This document shows positions 34,604-42,867 of a DNA stretch of 57,369 nt, piece after piece. Made by a program: the position numbers and the translations under genes. Each line of letters opens with the position of its first letter. Position 1 is the stretch's first letter. The DNA is from Elusimicrobiales bacterium (GTDB lineage Bacteria; Elusimicrobiota; Elusimicrobia; Elusimicrobiales; UBA9959). The notes below the pieces were generated by a model that saw nothing but the letters and a program-made list of their open reading frames with translations, searched no databases and was not told the origin of the DNA. The stretch lies in NCBI GenBank assembly GCA_031082205.1, contig JAVHLJ010000014.1, forward strand, positions 1-57,369. Reading direction: 5' to 3'.

Positions 34604-36295
34604 ATGGCTAAATACCTCATTACAAGCGCTCTCCCCTACGCCAACGGCCCCATACACTTCGGCCACATAGCGGGGGCCTACCTGCCGGCCGATATTTTCA
34701 ACCGCTTCCTCCGCCAGAGCGGCGACGAGGCCCTCTATATCTGCGGCACGGACGAGCACGGCGTGGCCATCACCATCAACGCCGAGAAGGCCGGCGTCCC
34801 CTACAAGGAATACGTGGACAGGTACCACGCCGAGATAAAGGCCTTCTTCGACAAGCTCGACATCAAGTTCGACCATTTCTCCCGAACCACCATCCCCGCC
34901 CACTTCCCGCTGGCCCAGGAGTTCTTCACCGACCTCTACAGGAAGGGGCATATCGCGGCCGCCGTGGAGAAACAGTTCTTCTGCGCCAAATGCGACCGCT
35001 TCCTGGCCGACCGCTACGTCTCGGGCTCCTGCCCCAAGTGCAGCGCCCCCAATGTGCGCGGCGACGAATGCACCGTCTGCGGCGAGTGGCTGGAGCCGTC
35101 CAAAATAATCTCCCCCTCCTGCAAGGTCTGCGGCTCCAAGCCCGAGATACGCGAGGCCACGCAGTACTTCCTCGACCTTCCCGCCTTCGAGCCCAAGCTC
35201 AAGGCCTGGCTGGAGTCCAAGACCGACTGGAAGCCGAACGTCCGCAACAAGGCCCTGTCCATGATAAAAGAGGGGCTGGTCAAGCGCGCCATAACCCGCG
35301 ACCTCACCTGGGGAGTGCCCGTGCCGCTCCAAGAGGCCAGGGGCAAGGTGCTCTATGTCTGGTTCGAGGCCCCGATAGGCTATGTCTCCGCTACGATGGA
35401 ATGGGCCGAAAAGCAGGGCAAACCGGAAGCCTGGAAGGACTGGTGGTTCGACAAGAACTCGAAGCTGGTCCATTTCATCGGCAAGGACAATATCGTTTTC
35501 CACACTATAATCTGGCCGGCGCTGATCATGGGCCAGGACAAGCCCTACATTCTGCCCGACAATGTCCCGGGCAACGAGTTCTACAACCTGGAAGGGCGGC
35601 AGTTCTCCAAGTCGGAAGGCTGGTACATAGACACGGCGGACTTCTTCTCGAAGTATTCCGTGGACGCGCTGCGCTACGCCATAGCCTCCAACGCGCCCGA
35701 GACCGCCGACTCGCAGTTCACCTGGGAGGGCTTCCAGTCGGCCAATAACGAGCTGGCCGACACGCTGGGCAACCTGGTCAACCGCTGCTTCTCCTTCATG
35801 AAGAAGAATTTCGACGGGAAGATCCCGGCTCAGGGCGAACTCAGGGACGAGGACAAGGCGCTGCTGGCCCTTTTCGCACCCGCCTTCGCCGAGACCGGCG
35901 GGTTCTACCGCGATTACAAGGTGCGCCAGGCCGCCTCGCGGGCGATGGCGCTGGCCATAGCCGCCAACAAGTACGTCAACGACACCGCGCCGTGGACGCT
36001 GCGCAAGACCGATATAGCCAGGTGCGGCACGGTGCTCAATGTCGCCTCGCGCGCGATAATAAACGCGGCCGTGCTGCTCTACCCGATAGTCCCGTCCACG
36101 GCCATGAAGATACTGGCCAAGGCCGGCCTGCCTGCTTCGGACGCGGCCCCCGCCTTCAAACCGTTCGAAGGCCCGCTCGACGGCGTGACGCTGGGCGAAG
36201 ACGCCTCGCTGCTTTTCGCCAAGATACTGCCCGAGCAGGTCAAGGCGGAAGTGGAAAAGATGCGTGAGATGTCCGAGGCCGCGGCCAAGAAATAA
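34604..36295 (+). CDS. metG: Methionyl-tRNA synthetase
   Basis: 563 residues; charges tRNA-Met. Class I signature HFGH at residues 18-21, and a KMSKS loop in variant form QFSKS at 333-337. The connective peptide holds four CxxC pairs (C127/C130, C143/C146, C156/C159, C173/C176), i.e. the two-zinc form. An anticodon-binding helical domain follows from about 390. The C-terminal dimerisation/tRNA-binding domain of longer MetG proteins is absent. It diverges from clpB and probably uses leaderless initiation. Confidence 0.96.
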   Translation: MAKYLITSALPYANGPIHFGHIAGAYLPADIFNRFLRQSGDEALYICGTDEHGVAITINAEKAGVPYKEYVDRYHAEIKAFFDKLDIKFDHFSRTTIPAHFPLAQEFFTDLYRKGHIAAAVEKQFFCAKCDRFLADRYVSGSCPKCSAPNVRGDECTVCGEWLEPSKIISPSCKVCGSKPEIREATQYFLDLPAFEPKLKAWLESKTDWKPNVRNKALSMIKEGLVKRAITRDLTWGVPVPLQEARGKVLYVWFEAPIGYVSATMEWAEKQGKPEAWKDWWFDKNSKLVHFIGKDNIVFHTIIWPALIMGQDKPYILPDNVPGNEFYNLEGRQFSKSEGWYIDTADFFSKYSVDALRYAIASNAPETADSQFTWEGFQSANNELADTLGNLVNRCFSFMKKNFDGKIPAQGELRDEDKALLALFAPAFAETGGFYRDYKVRQAASRAMALAIAANKYVNDTAPWTLRKTDIARCGTVLNVASRAIINAAVLLYPIVPSTAMKILAKAGLPASDAAPAFKPFEGPLDGVTLGEDASLLFAKILPEQVKAEVEKMREMSEAAAKK

Positions 36296-36316
36296 GCGCG
36301 CTCCCATGAAAAAGAA

Positions 36317-36350
36317 AAGCCGGCTGGGCGGACCAGCCGGCTTTCTTTTT
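36317..36350. terminator. Terminator after metG
   Basis: AAAGCCGGCTGG and CCAGCCGGCTTT form a 12-bp stem with a 5-base loop, followed by CTTTTTT. A-rich DNA on the other side lets it also serve the convergent secreted-protein gene. Confidence 0.9.
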
Positions 36351-36363
36351 TGCGCCTATCGCT

Positions 36364-37050
36364 TTACAGGCCGAAAGGGGTCTGCTGGGCGGTGGGGGCG
36401 CAGGGGGTATGTATCGGGCCGACCCACTGGTTGGGGGCCGGTATCGGCGGGAAGGGATTGGGGCGTGAGATATAGTTCCCTTCCGGGCAGCGGTAGATGC
36501 AGGTATTGCCGGCATCCATGGCCAGCGTGCAGCGGCCGGTGCTGACGGACTTGGCGGTCTCGATGAGGCCCTTGGGGGTCATGTAGATGCCGTCGAAAGT
36601 GACGCGGCTCTTGTACTTATAGACCGATTCGACCGGCTTTATGGTGAGGAAGGGCCCCCACAGGCAGACCTCGAACACTTCCTTCTGATCCGGCTTTAGT
36701 TCGCGCGGCTCGGTGATTATCACGCGGGTGGTCTCATTGTAATACTGCGGGCGCGGAGTGCAGATCTGGCCCACGGGGTAGCCGATATTGTGGCAGTCCT
36801 GGTACATCTCCATGCTGCTCAGCTTGATATCGGCGGAGGTCAGCGGGCTGTCGGCCTTGAACTCGACCTTTTTGCAGTCGCGGCTGCTGTAGGTCGGAAT
36901 GCCGGTCATTTTGGACTCGGGCAGGGCTATCTCCGCGGAGGAGGCCTCGGCGACGAAGGCCTTGACGTCCACGCCCTGGTCGAAGTTGACCTGGGCGCTC
37001 AAAGGGAAGGCGAACGACATCAGTACGGCTATGGCTGTCAGTTTTTTCAT
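36364..37050 (-). CDS. Secreted protein of unknown function
   Basis: 228 residues from ATG at 37050; the signal peptide (MKKLTAIAVLMSFAFPLSAQ) decides this start over an open extension upstream. The mature part has paired cysteines (DCKKVEF, DCHNIG, GQICTPR, RCTLAM, CIYRCPEG), suggesting disulfides in the periplasm or outside. A Pro-rich tail (PNPFPPIPAPNQ) ends the protein. I recognise no family. It is a single gene between the metG terminator and an AT-rich gap. Confidence 0.65.
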   Translation of the reverse strand: MKKLTAIAVLMSFAFPLSAQVNFDQGVDVKAFVAEASSAEIALPESKMTGIPTYSSRDCKKVEFKADSPLTSADIKLSSMEMYQDCHNIGYPVGQICTPRPQYYNETTRVIITEPRELKPDQKEVFEVCLWGPFLTIKPVESVYKYKSRVTFDGIYMTPKGLIETAKSVSTGRCTLAMDAGNTCIYRCPEGNYISRPNPFPPIPAPNQWVGPIHTPCAPTAQQTPFGL

Positions 37051-37237
37051 TATTCCATTGTCTCCTGTATATCTGCCGCGTCGCGGCGTTTTTAGAGGGC
37101 CCAAACCCGGCCCATGATCAAAGTGTATCGAAAAATTGACCGGACGGTAAGGTACGGAGGTCCCGGCTGGAAAGTTTTTGGACCTACGGAAAAGCGGGAC
37201 CGTTTATCCGTGTTTTAGTGCCCCCGGAGGGCACCGC

Positions 37238-38083
37238 TCAGAAATCGCGGATCTTTATGACCCGGCCTTCCACCGCGAAAAGGGCGGACTTGGGCGTCTT
37301 CTCTTTGACGGCGTATACATGAGAGGAAGAGATGTTAACCGCCATCAGCGGATAGAAGTCCCGCAGGGCGTCGGCGTCGGCCCGGAAGATTCCCCTGCGG
37401 TGATAGGCCTGCAGGCCGCTCATGACCAGTTCCTGCTGGCGCCGCCTGAGCAATTCGAACACTTCCGGCGCCGCGGCGCGCGGCGGCATCTCCGCCATGG
37501 CCCCGGCCAGCGGGCATTTGTAGGCGGCCCCGGCCTTGCGCAGCAGCCTGGCCGCGAAGAACTTCCTCAGCGTCGCCGCGGCCTCCGGCTTCTTAAGTCC
37601 GGCCGCCTCCGCCAGCCTTTCCGGGGTCCACGGCCCCGCGTCGTTGGAGAGCAGCTGGAAGCAAAGATAGTCGGCGGCGGTTGCCGTGACCAGGCGCAGG
37701 TGGTCGGGCGTCAGGTAGAACTTCCTGCCCGCCACGGCGTCGCCCAGCACTTTCTGAGAAGGCGAAAGGCGCAGTTTCTCCGGATGTTCGGCCAGCATCG
37801 GCTCGAGTATCTCGCCGTAGAGCTCGTCGCCGGCCATGGTCCTGAGCCAGGCCCTCACCAGCTCCCGCGAGGCCGCGCTGCGCCGCACCAGGCGCAGGCC
37901 GAAGATGAAACCGCGCAGGTGTTTGAACTGCGGCAGTATCCGCCCCTGTTCCATCATCAGGTACTTGCGGTAGCACATCCCCAGCACCTTATCCCCCCCG
38001 TTGTCATGGAAGAAGCGGTAGGCCGTGGCGAAGCCTGCCTCCCTGCGCAGCCTTGTAAGGGTTTCGGAGAAAATGGTGGCCAT
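37238..38083 (-). CDS. Probable HTH-containing regulatory protein, unknown family
   Basis: 281 residues. The first 60 resemble an XRE-like helix-turn-helix (FSETLTRLRREAGFATAYRFF, then KYLMMEQGRILPQFKHL; each shortened here). A central segment, LTPDHLRLVTATAADYLCF with WTPERLAEAAGLKKPEAAATL, looks like a winged-helix. The layout recalls TIGR02147-type proteins of Fibrobacter and Bdellovibrio, but I am not certain. No membrane segment. It stands alone between two hairpins. Confidence 0.55.
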   Translation of the reverse strand: MATIFSETLTRLRREAGFATAYRFFHDNGGDKVLGMCYRKYLMMEQGRILPQFKHLRGFIFGLRLVRRSAASRELVRAWLRTMAGDELYGEILEPMLAEHPEKLRLSPSQKVLGDAVAGRKFYLTPDHLRLVTATAADYLCFQLLSNDAGPWTPERLAEAAGLKKPEAAATLRKFFAARLLRKAGAAYKCPLAGAMAEMPPRAAAPEVFELLRRRQQELVMSGLQAYHRRGIFRADADALRDFYPLMAVNISSSHVYAVKEKTPKSALFAVEGRVIKIRDF

Positions 38084-38120
38084 GTCGAAATTCTACTTTA
38101 AAGCGGGCTCCGGATTGAAC

Positions 38121-38151
38121 AAAAAAAAGGCCGGCTCGCGGGAGCCGGCCT
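38121..38151 (-). terminator. Terminator of the thep1-like-DUF134-pdaD gene string
   Basis: GGCCGGCTC and GAGCCGGCC pair with a short loop (38129-38151); in minus-strand sense a run of eight T follows. It lies 20 bases past the pdaD stop. Confidence 0.85.
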
Positions 38152-38172
38152 CTTCTTTTGTCGGGACGCCGC

Positions 38173-38718
38173 TCAGCGGACGAAGACGGCGGCGGAAACG
38201 ACTGTGGTCCAGACGCCCTCGCGGCCGATGGCGCTCTGGGTCATGTTGAGCGTGCGGACTATCTTGCCGCTCATCTCCCAGACCTCTTCCTTCTTGTCCC
38301 AGGTGGCGTCGGAATCGAATTCTATGCCCAGCGTGGTGGACAACATCATGGCGGCCAGGTCCTCGGCGTACTCGCCGGCCTTGCTGTCGGTCTCGCCCCA
38401 GCTGTGATGCTCGGAGATGTAGCCGTGGTTCTTCCTGTCCTTGGGGATGGCCATGCCTATGGAGGCGGTCACCAGGCGGTGGTTCTCCTGCACGGCGTTG
38501 CGCGCCAGGACGGCGTGGACGATCTGGCCGCTCTTGAGATGGGCCAGGCCCCTGGCCGGGGAGATCAGCTTGCACTTGGGCGGGAAGATGCTGGACACGT
38601 GGACGAGGTTAAAACGGGCGATCTTGGCGTCGCGCAGCGCCTCCTCGAAGCTGGCGAGCTTCTCGACGTGGCGGCCCACGCCCTTGGTCAGGAATATCTC
38701 TTTGGGAACGAATTGCAT
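38173..38718 (-). CDS. pdaD: Pyruvoyl-dependent arginine decarboxylase
   Basis: 181 residues. Converts arginine to agmatine using a pyruvoyl group made by self-cleavage. The cleavage site is HVSSIFPP: Val41-Ser42-Ser43, with Ser43 becoming the pyruvoyl group of the alpha chain. The family stretch CKLISPARGLAHLKSGQIV and the proton-donor region GYISEHH are present. This decarboxylase is common in archaea, chlamydiae and some bacteria. It is the last gene of an overlapping string and begins 13 bases after the IscU-like gene stops. The route may feed polyamines or acid resistance. Confidence 0.92.
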   Translation of the reverse strand: MQFVPKEIFLTKGVGRHVEKLASFEEALRDAKIARFNLVHVSSIFPPKCKLISPARGLAHLKSGQIVHAVLARNAVQENHRLVTASIGMAIPKDRKNHGYISEHHSWGETDSKAGEYAEDLAAMMLSTTLGIEFDSDATWDKKEEVWEMSGKIVRTLNMTQSAIGREGVWTTVVSAAVFVR

Positions 38719-38731
38719 TCGGCCTCCAGGC

Positions 38732-39091
38732 TCATGACTTCAGCATATGATCCGCTACGGCACGGTAAAAAGTCGTAGAAGCGAGTATAGCACAATGTCT
38801 ATGGTCTTCGGAAACCTCCCCGACGGACGCCAGCACGAGCCCCGGGGAGATGAACAAGGCCTCCCCGAGAGCGCGGCCGTCCGCGTGAAAGGCTACGACC
38901 GCGCCGCAGGCTTCCGTCATCCGGCAGCCGTCCGCGTGAAAACGGACCTCGCGTATCCTTCCCCCGGGGTCTATATCCAGGTAAAACTCCATCGTGTCGC
39001 CGCAGGGGCCGGTGACGCGGGAGGACGCGGAAGGGTCGTTCAGCCTCCCGGAATACTTCCTGACGGCTTCCTCCAGATTCGTCTTAGACAT
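38732..39091 (-). CDS. IscU/NifU-like Fe-S scaffold protein
   Basis: 119 residues. Three Cys ligands are spaced as in IscU: C30 in GPCGD (with D32), C56 in DGCRMTE, and C100 in HRHCA; the first two are 26 apart, as in IscU. An extra Cys62 follows. Sequence similarity beyond the ligands is modest and the LPPVK chaperone motif is missing, so it is a divergent scaffold, probably not the housekeeping IscU. It overlaps the thioesterase gene by eight bases. Confidence 0.75.
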   Translation of the reverse strand: MSKTNLEEAVRKYSGRLNDPSASSRVTGPCGDTMEFYLDIDPGGRIREVRFHADGCRMTEACGAVVAFHADGRALGEALFISPGLVLASVGEVSEDHRHCAILASTTFYRAVADHMLKS

Positions 39092-39494
39092 GGATATCCC
39101 CCGCCATGAATTTAGCCTCGGCGCGCACCCGCACTTCGCCGTCCTGCAGCAGTTCGGCCTCGACGACGTAAAGCGGGGAGTGGTCCGCTTTCACCCTGGA
39201 AGTCAGCTCCGCGTACCGGCCGATGCGGACGGGCGACCTGTACTTTAGGGACATCTCTGCGGTATAGGCGGTCACACCTGCCGCGAAGAGGCAGCTGACC
39301 ATGGCGCTGTCGAGCATCAGGGCGGCGACGCCGCCGTGGAGCAGCCCGTCGTAGCCGGTCAGTTCCTTACGGCAGAACGCCGAAGCCCTGACCGACCCGT
39401 CCGGCTGGCGCCGGAAACGGAGATTGAGCCCGGCCGGATTGCCCTCCCCGCAGGCCACGCAATTCCCGTGGGACGGGTGCCTAATGACAGCCAT
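39084..39494 (-). CDS. PaaI-type hotdog thioesterase
   Basis: 136 residues. Hotdog fold with the motif GLLHGGVAALMLDSAM, containing the HGG turn and the active-site Asp. The N-terminal HGNCVACGEGNPAGLNLRF carries two Cys, as in a thioesterase subgroup of unknown substrate. It hydrolyses acyl-CoA thioesters in relatives. It overlaps the NifX-like gene by 14 bases. Confidence 0.85.
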   Translation of the reverse strand: MAVIRHPSHGNCVACGEGNPAGLNLRFRRQPDGSVRASAFCRKELTGYDGLLHGGVAALMLDSAMVSCLFAAGVTAYTAEMSLKYRSPVRIGRYAELTSRVKADHSPLYVVEAELLQDGEVRVRAEAKFMAGDIHV

Positions 39495-39846
39495 GCCCCT
39501 GGCAGCAGTCGGAAGCGGTGAGCTCGGGCAGTTCGCCTTTTTTGAACAGCTCGAGCGCGGCGGAGAGCGGCCCCTGCGGCGAGCGGTACACCTTCAGGCC
39601 GCTGTCGTTTAGGCGCTGCAGCGCGCGGGCGCCTATGCCGCCTACCAGTATCCCCCCGACTTTCCGCCCGGCCAGCGCCCCCACCGGGTTGCACTGCCCG
39701 TGCTCATGGTGAAGGTTGGCGTTGTCCATGAACTCTATCCCGCCGCCTTCCGTGTCGCAGATAGCGAAGAAAGGCGCGCTGCCGAAATGGCCGTAGACCT
39801 TCGACTTCAAGCCCTCGTTCTTTTCGACCGGTACGCAGATGTTCAT
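39481..39846 (-). CDS. NifX/NifB-C-terminal-like protein (dinitrogenase Fe-Mo cofactor family)
   Basis: 121 residues. The family core is visible: MNICVPVEKNEGLKSKVYGHFGSAPFFAI in part, then NPVGALAGRKVGGILVGGIGARAL and YRSPQGPLSAALELFKKGEL. The tail CCQGHGCH and the HHEHGQC segment are Cys/His-rich and could hold metal. Small members of this family occur widely without nitrogenase and are thought to bind Fe-S or Fe-Mo-type clusters; role unknown. It overlaps DUF134 by four bases. Confidence 0.88.
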   Translation of the reverse strand: MNICVPVEKNEGLKSKVYGHFGSAPFFAICDTEGGGIEFMDNANLHHEHGQCNPVGALAGRKVGGILVGGIGARALQRLNDSGLKVYRSPQGPLSAALELFKKGELPELTASDCCQGHGCH

Positions 39847-40163
39847 TTCCCGTCTCCTCCGCAGTAAGGGCGGACCAGGCCGTCCGGGCCGCCCTCGATC
39901 TTAAGGGCCTTGCCGTTGACGACGGCGTCGGCCAGCTTCCGCCTGGCGGAAGCGAGTATGTTCCCGAAAGTCTGCCTCGATATCCCCATGGCGGCGGCGC
40001 CGGCGGCCTGCTCCCTGCCGTCGAGGTCGGAGAGCTTGAGGGCCTGGAACTCCTCGAGCAGGAGAACGCTCTCCTCCAGCTCGCAGAGAGGCACGGCGCG
40101 GGGCTTGAAGTAATAGGCCCTGGGGGAGTCCTTTATTCTTCTGCATTTTCTGGGTCTGGGCAT
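39843..40163 (-). CDS. DUF134 DNA-binding protein
   Basis: 106 residues from ATG at 40163. The start is chosen because DUF134 proteins usually begin MPRPRKCRR, as here. A helix-turn-helix follows (AAGAAAMGISRQTFGNILAS). DUF134 genes commonly precede NifX-like genes, as seen here. A perfect palindrome lies just before the ATG, so autorepression is likely. The end, VRPYCGGDGK, is Cys-containing. Confidence 0.88.
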   Translation of the reverse strand: MPRPRKCRRIKDSPRAYYFKPRAVPLCELEESVLLLEEFQALKLSDLDGREQAAGAAAMGISRQTFGNILASARRKLADAVVNGKALKIEGGPDGLVRPYCGGDGK

Positions 40164-40164
40164 A

Positions 40165-40186
40165 GTTATTGGCATATGCCAATAAC
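40165..40186. promoter_or_regulatory. 22-bp perfect palindrome, likely DUF134 operator
   Basis: The core reads TATTGGCATATGCCAATA, and the symmetry extends to 22 bases. It abuts the DUF134 start codon (one base apart), where bound protein would block transcription or translation initiation. Confidence 0.7.
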
Positions 40187-40214
40187 TAGATGGTAGCAAT
40201 ACGGGCGGCGGCTG

Positions 40215-41837
40215 TCAACGCGGAAGGGAGCGGAGAAGGGTTTCAGGGGAGACGGTGGGCTCGAAAATGCCGGAAGGGACCAGGCCCCATTTTCCAAGCA
40301 CCCGCGGCAGCAGGTAGTCGCGGACCGATATGACCAGGGGGACGCGGGCCTGGCGCAGGAGCCGTTCCAGGGCCGGGGCCCAGCCGTCGCCTTCCAGTTC
40401 CAGAAAACCGACCTCGTCGATAAAAACAGCGTCGGCGCCGGCGGTCCGTTCCGCCGACAGGGCCGCCAGGCCGGCGGCCAATCCCTCTTTGAAAAAGCCG
40501 AATTCCCCCGCCTTCACCGCCGACGGGGCGCCGCGCCGGCAGAGAGAAGTCCGCTCGCCGGTTGCGAGGTCTACCAGGTCGAAGCCGGAACGGACGCCGT
40601 TCTGCCATAGTCCTTCGGCCAGTATGCCGGCGGGCTTTTTCCCCGCCGCGCGCATAAGGGCGGCGAGTTCCGCGACGAGCGAACTTTTGCCGGAGCCGTG
40701 ACCGCCGGTTATGAAGATCACCCGGGGGCGGGCGCCTTCCAGCAGTTCCGGCGCGCGTGAGATCAGCGTGCGCAGCGAGGCGGCGGGCCGCAGCGCCATG
40801 TCGCGCCCCGACGGAAGCGCGCCCAGGACCAGCGGCAGCGAGGCGAAGGCGTATTCCAGCGTCTCGAAGAAGACCGGTCCCGCCAGGCGCTCCAGCGCGC
40901 GCCTCACGCGCGGGTTCATGAGTTCCTGCGCCACGGCGGCGAAGCCCAGGGCCAGGGCGAAGGCGCGCGAGGCCATGCGCAGGCCCGAGCCCCAGTCGCC
41001 CAGCAGCCAGCCGGCCAGCACGGAGACCAGCGCCACGCCCCCCCAGAGCCCGGTCCTCGACATGAGCGCCGCGGAGCGGGAATAGAAAACGGCGCAGACG
41101 AGGCCGTAGGAGACCGAGAGCCCCGCCGCCAGCGGCAGGGGCAGGCGGCCGGAGACCATGAGGCCCGCGACGACGAGAATATGCGCTCCCAGCAGCGCGG
41201 CCGACCGGTAGCCGGGAGTCCCCCCGGCGCGCGGGCGGAACAGCCCCGCTTCGCGGCGGCGCAGCGGGACGGTCCCGCCCGGAGAACCGGCCTTCATGCC
41301 GATCAGTGCCGCGGCCGCGCCGGCCGCCCCGTAAAGCCCCAGCAGCAGGAGCACAGGCCCCCATACCCCGCCGGGCTGGCCCAGCCAGTCCCGCAGTTTC
41401 TCTATGCCTTTCACGTAAATGTCCAGCGAAGCCGGGCCGTAGAATATGAGGAGTTTCCCCACTTTATGTACAAGGCCCCAGGTCATGGCGAGGACCCCGG
41501 CCAGCAGGTAGCCGGCGGCATTGCCTCCCAGCAGCCGAACGGCGGCTTCGGCCAGGAGGCCTTCGGCGAGGATGGCGACCATGGGGCTGAGAAGCACGGC
41601 GCTGGGAGAGACCGACTTCATCGCGGCGCAGACCAGCCCGGCCCGCCAGAGAAGTCCCCTCACGGGCCAGAGCCGGTGGCCGGCCACCAGTATCGCTATA
41701 CCTATACCGGTGAGCAGCAGGCCGGCGAAAGGGATACGCGCGTTCTTTAAAAAACTGCCCAATATTATCTCGGAGGCCGCCCAGAGGCTGCCTATGACCG
41801 CCGCTTTGCGCCAGAGAAGGATATCGCGGGCCGGCAT
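40215..41837 (-). CDS. Polytopic membrane protein fused to a THEP1-type NTPase
   Basis: 540 residues. Residues 1-330 have about eight hydrophobic segments (WAASEIILGSFL, AGLLLTGIGIAILVAGH, AGYLLAGVLAMTWGLV, AHILVVAGLMV and others). The last 171 are a THEP1/nucleoside-triphosphatase domain: P-loop GGHGSGKSS at 378-386 and Walker B AVFIDEVGFLELEG from 470. Stand-alone THEP1 proteins hydrolyse NTPs slowly and their job is unknown. The membrane part has a small-molecule transporter look, but I recognise no family. It precedes DUF134 by 52 bases, so it may or may not share that operon. Confidence 0.7.
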   Translation of the reverse strand: MPARDILLWRKAAVIGSLWAASEIILGSFLKNARIPFAGLLLTGIGIAILVAGHRLWPVRGLLWRAGLVCAAMKSVSPSAVLLSPMVAILAEGLLAEAAVRLLGGNAAGYLLAGVLAMTWGLVHKVGKLLIFYGPASLDIYVKGIEKLRDWLGQPGGVWGPVLLLLGLYGAAGAAAALIGMKAGSPGGTVPLRRREAGLFRPRAGGTPGYRSAALLGAHILVVAGLMVSGRLPLPLAAGLSVSYGLVCAVFYSRSAALMSRTGLWGGVALVSVLAGWLLGDWGSGLRMASRAFALALGFAAVAQELMNPRVRRALERLAGPVFFETLEYAFASLPLVLGALPSGRDMALRPAASLRTLISRAPELLEGARPRVIFITGGHGSGKSSLVAELAALMRAAGKKPAGILAEGLWQNGVRSGFDLVDLATGERTSLCRRGAPSAVKAGEFGFFKEGLAAGLAALSAERTAGADAVFIDEVGFLELEGDGWAPALERLLRQARVPLVISVRDYLLPRVLGKWGLVPSGIFEPTVSPETLLRSLPR

Positions 41838-41931
41838 AGTTCAGAGCGGGAAACCACGGCGGTTTTGTTCAGGATGGAAGGCGCGCTTTTTCATTCTTGT
41901 ATATTCCCGGGCGAAAGCCGCGCCCTGGCCC

Positions 41932-41960
41932 AAAAAAATCCCCGGGCGGCCGCCGGGGCG
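41932..41960 (-). terminator. Terminator at the end of the nikR-headed operon
   Basis: CCCCGG and CCGGGG pair with a 7-base loop (41940-41958); in minus-strand sense ATTTTTTT follows. It lies directly after the last barrel gene, which stops at 41964. Confidence 0.8.
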
Positions 41961-41963
41961 GGC

Positions 41964-42824
41964 TCAGAAGGACCAGGTCAGCCCGAGCGAGAAATAATTA
42001 TCCATCGCGGAGCCGCCGTGGCTCAGCCCTTCCCAGGAGGCGGAGACCTCGGCGGGGCCGGCCGGCAGGGAGAGGCCGGCCATGAGGGCTTCGCCGGAGG
42101 GCTGGTCCAGCAGGTAGCGCGTGCGGGTGTACCCGGCCCAGGGCGAGAGCGTGACGGACGGGAGCGACGCCCTCAGGGAGAGGGAATGGTCCGGGAAACC
42201 GCTGGAGCCGATGGCGCCCAGGTCCGTCGGCAGGGCCCTCGCGTCGCCGGCTATGTCCTTGTCATAGGAGGTCAGCGTGAACCTGGCCGAGAACCTCACC
42301 CCGCCCGACCGGGCGGAACCGGAAAGACCGTAATCGTACTGCGCGAGGCGGAAAGGGGCGCTCCTGGCGGCGCCGGGCTGGCGGCGCCCGGGACCTGACG
42401 AGGCCGCGGAGGCGGCGTAAAGGTCCTCATGAGCCGTGAAGCCGGCGAAAACCCCCAGGTAGAGAGCGTCCAGTGAAAAGTCGCCCGGAGGGTCCCAGGT
42501 CAGTTCCCCCTGCAGCCCCGTGGCGGAGTACCCGCCGGTCTCGGGGGTAACCGAGAGCCCGGCCGAAACGGCCCATTCCCCGCGGTCCGCTCCGCCGAAA
42601 AGGGCGAACGAAGAATAGCGCTCCGCCCCGTCGCTCGAATAGGTGTTCAGGGAGGGCCGGAGATGGTAAACATCGTCGCCCCATTGCGCGAACAGGTTCA
42701 GCCCGGAATAGCCGCCCGGCCCCGCCGTGAGCGTCAGCCCCGCGTCCGTGTACGCCTCCCCGTCGGGCGCGGCGGCGGCCGCGGCCGGAACGCAGAGCAG
42801 GAGGCAGGCGAGCAGGCAACTCAT
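41964..42824 (-). CDS. Outer-membrane beta-barrel protein, unknown
   Basis: 286 residues. Signal peptide ends AAAAAAPDG. The rest alternates polar and hydrophobic residues in about ten to twelve strands with short turns (for example YSGLNLFAQWGDDVYHLRP) and finishes YFSLGLTWSF with terminal Phe, the outer-membrane insertion signal. No family recognised. It is the last gene of the nikR operon, 43 bases after the frameshifted barrel gene. Confidence 0.65.
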   Translation of the reverse strand: MSCLLACLLLCVPAAAAAAPDGEAYTDAGLTLTAGPGGYSGLNLFAQWGDDVYHLRPSLNTYSSDGAERYSSFALFGGADRGEWAVSAGLSVTPETGGYSATGLQGELTWDPPGDFSLDALYLGVFAGFTAHEDLYAASAASSGPGRRQPGAARSAPFRLAQYDYGLSGSARSGGVRFSARFTLTSYDKDIAGDARALPTDLGAIGSSGFPDHSLSLRASLPSVTLSPWAGYTRTRYLLDQPSGEALMAGLSLPAGPAEVSASWEGLSHGGSAMDNYFSLGLTWSF

Positions 42825-42867
42825 AGGACGCGGTCAGAGCCAGGCTTTTATGGCGGCGCCTTCCATA

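Noticed and set aside
39481-39846. Evidence for nitrogen fixation from the NifX-like gene
   Set aside because: No nitrogenase or other nif gene is present. Small family members are widespread in bacteria that do not fix nitrogen.
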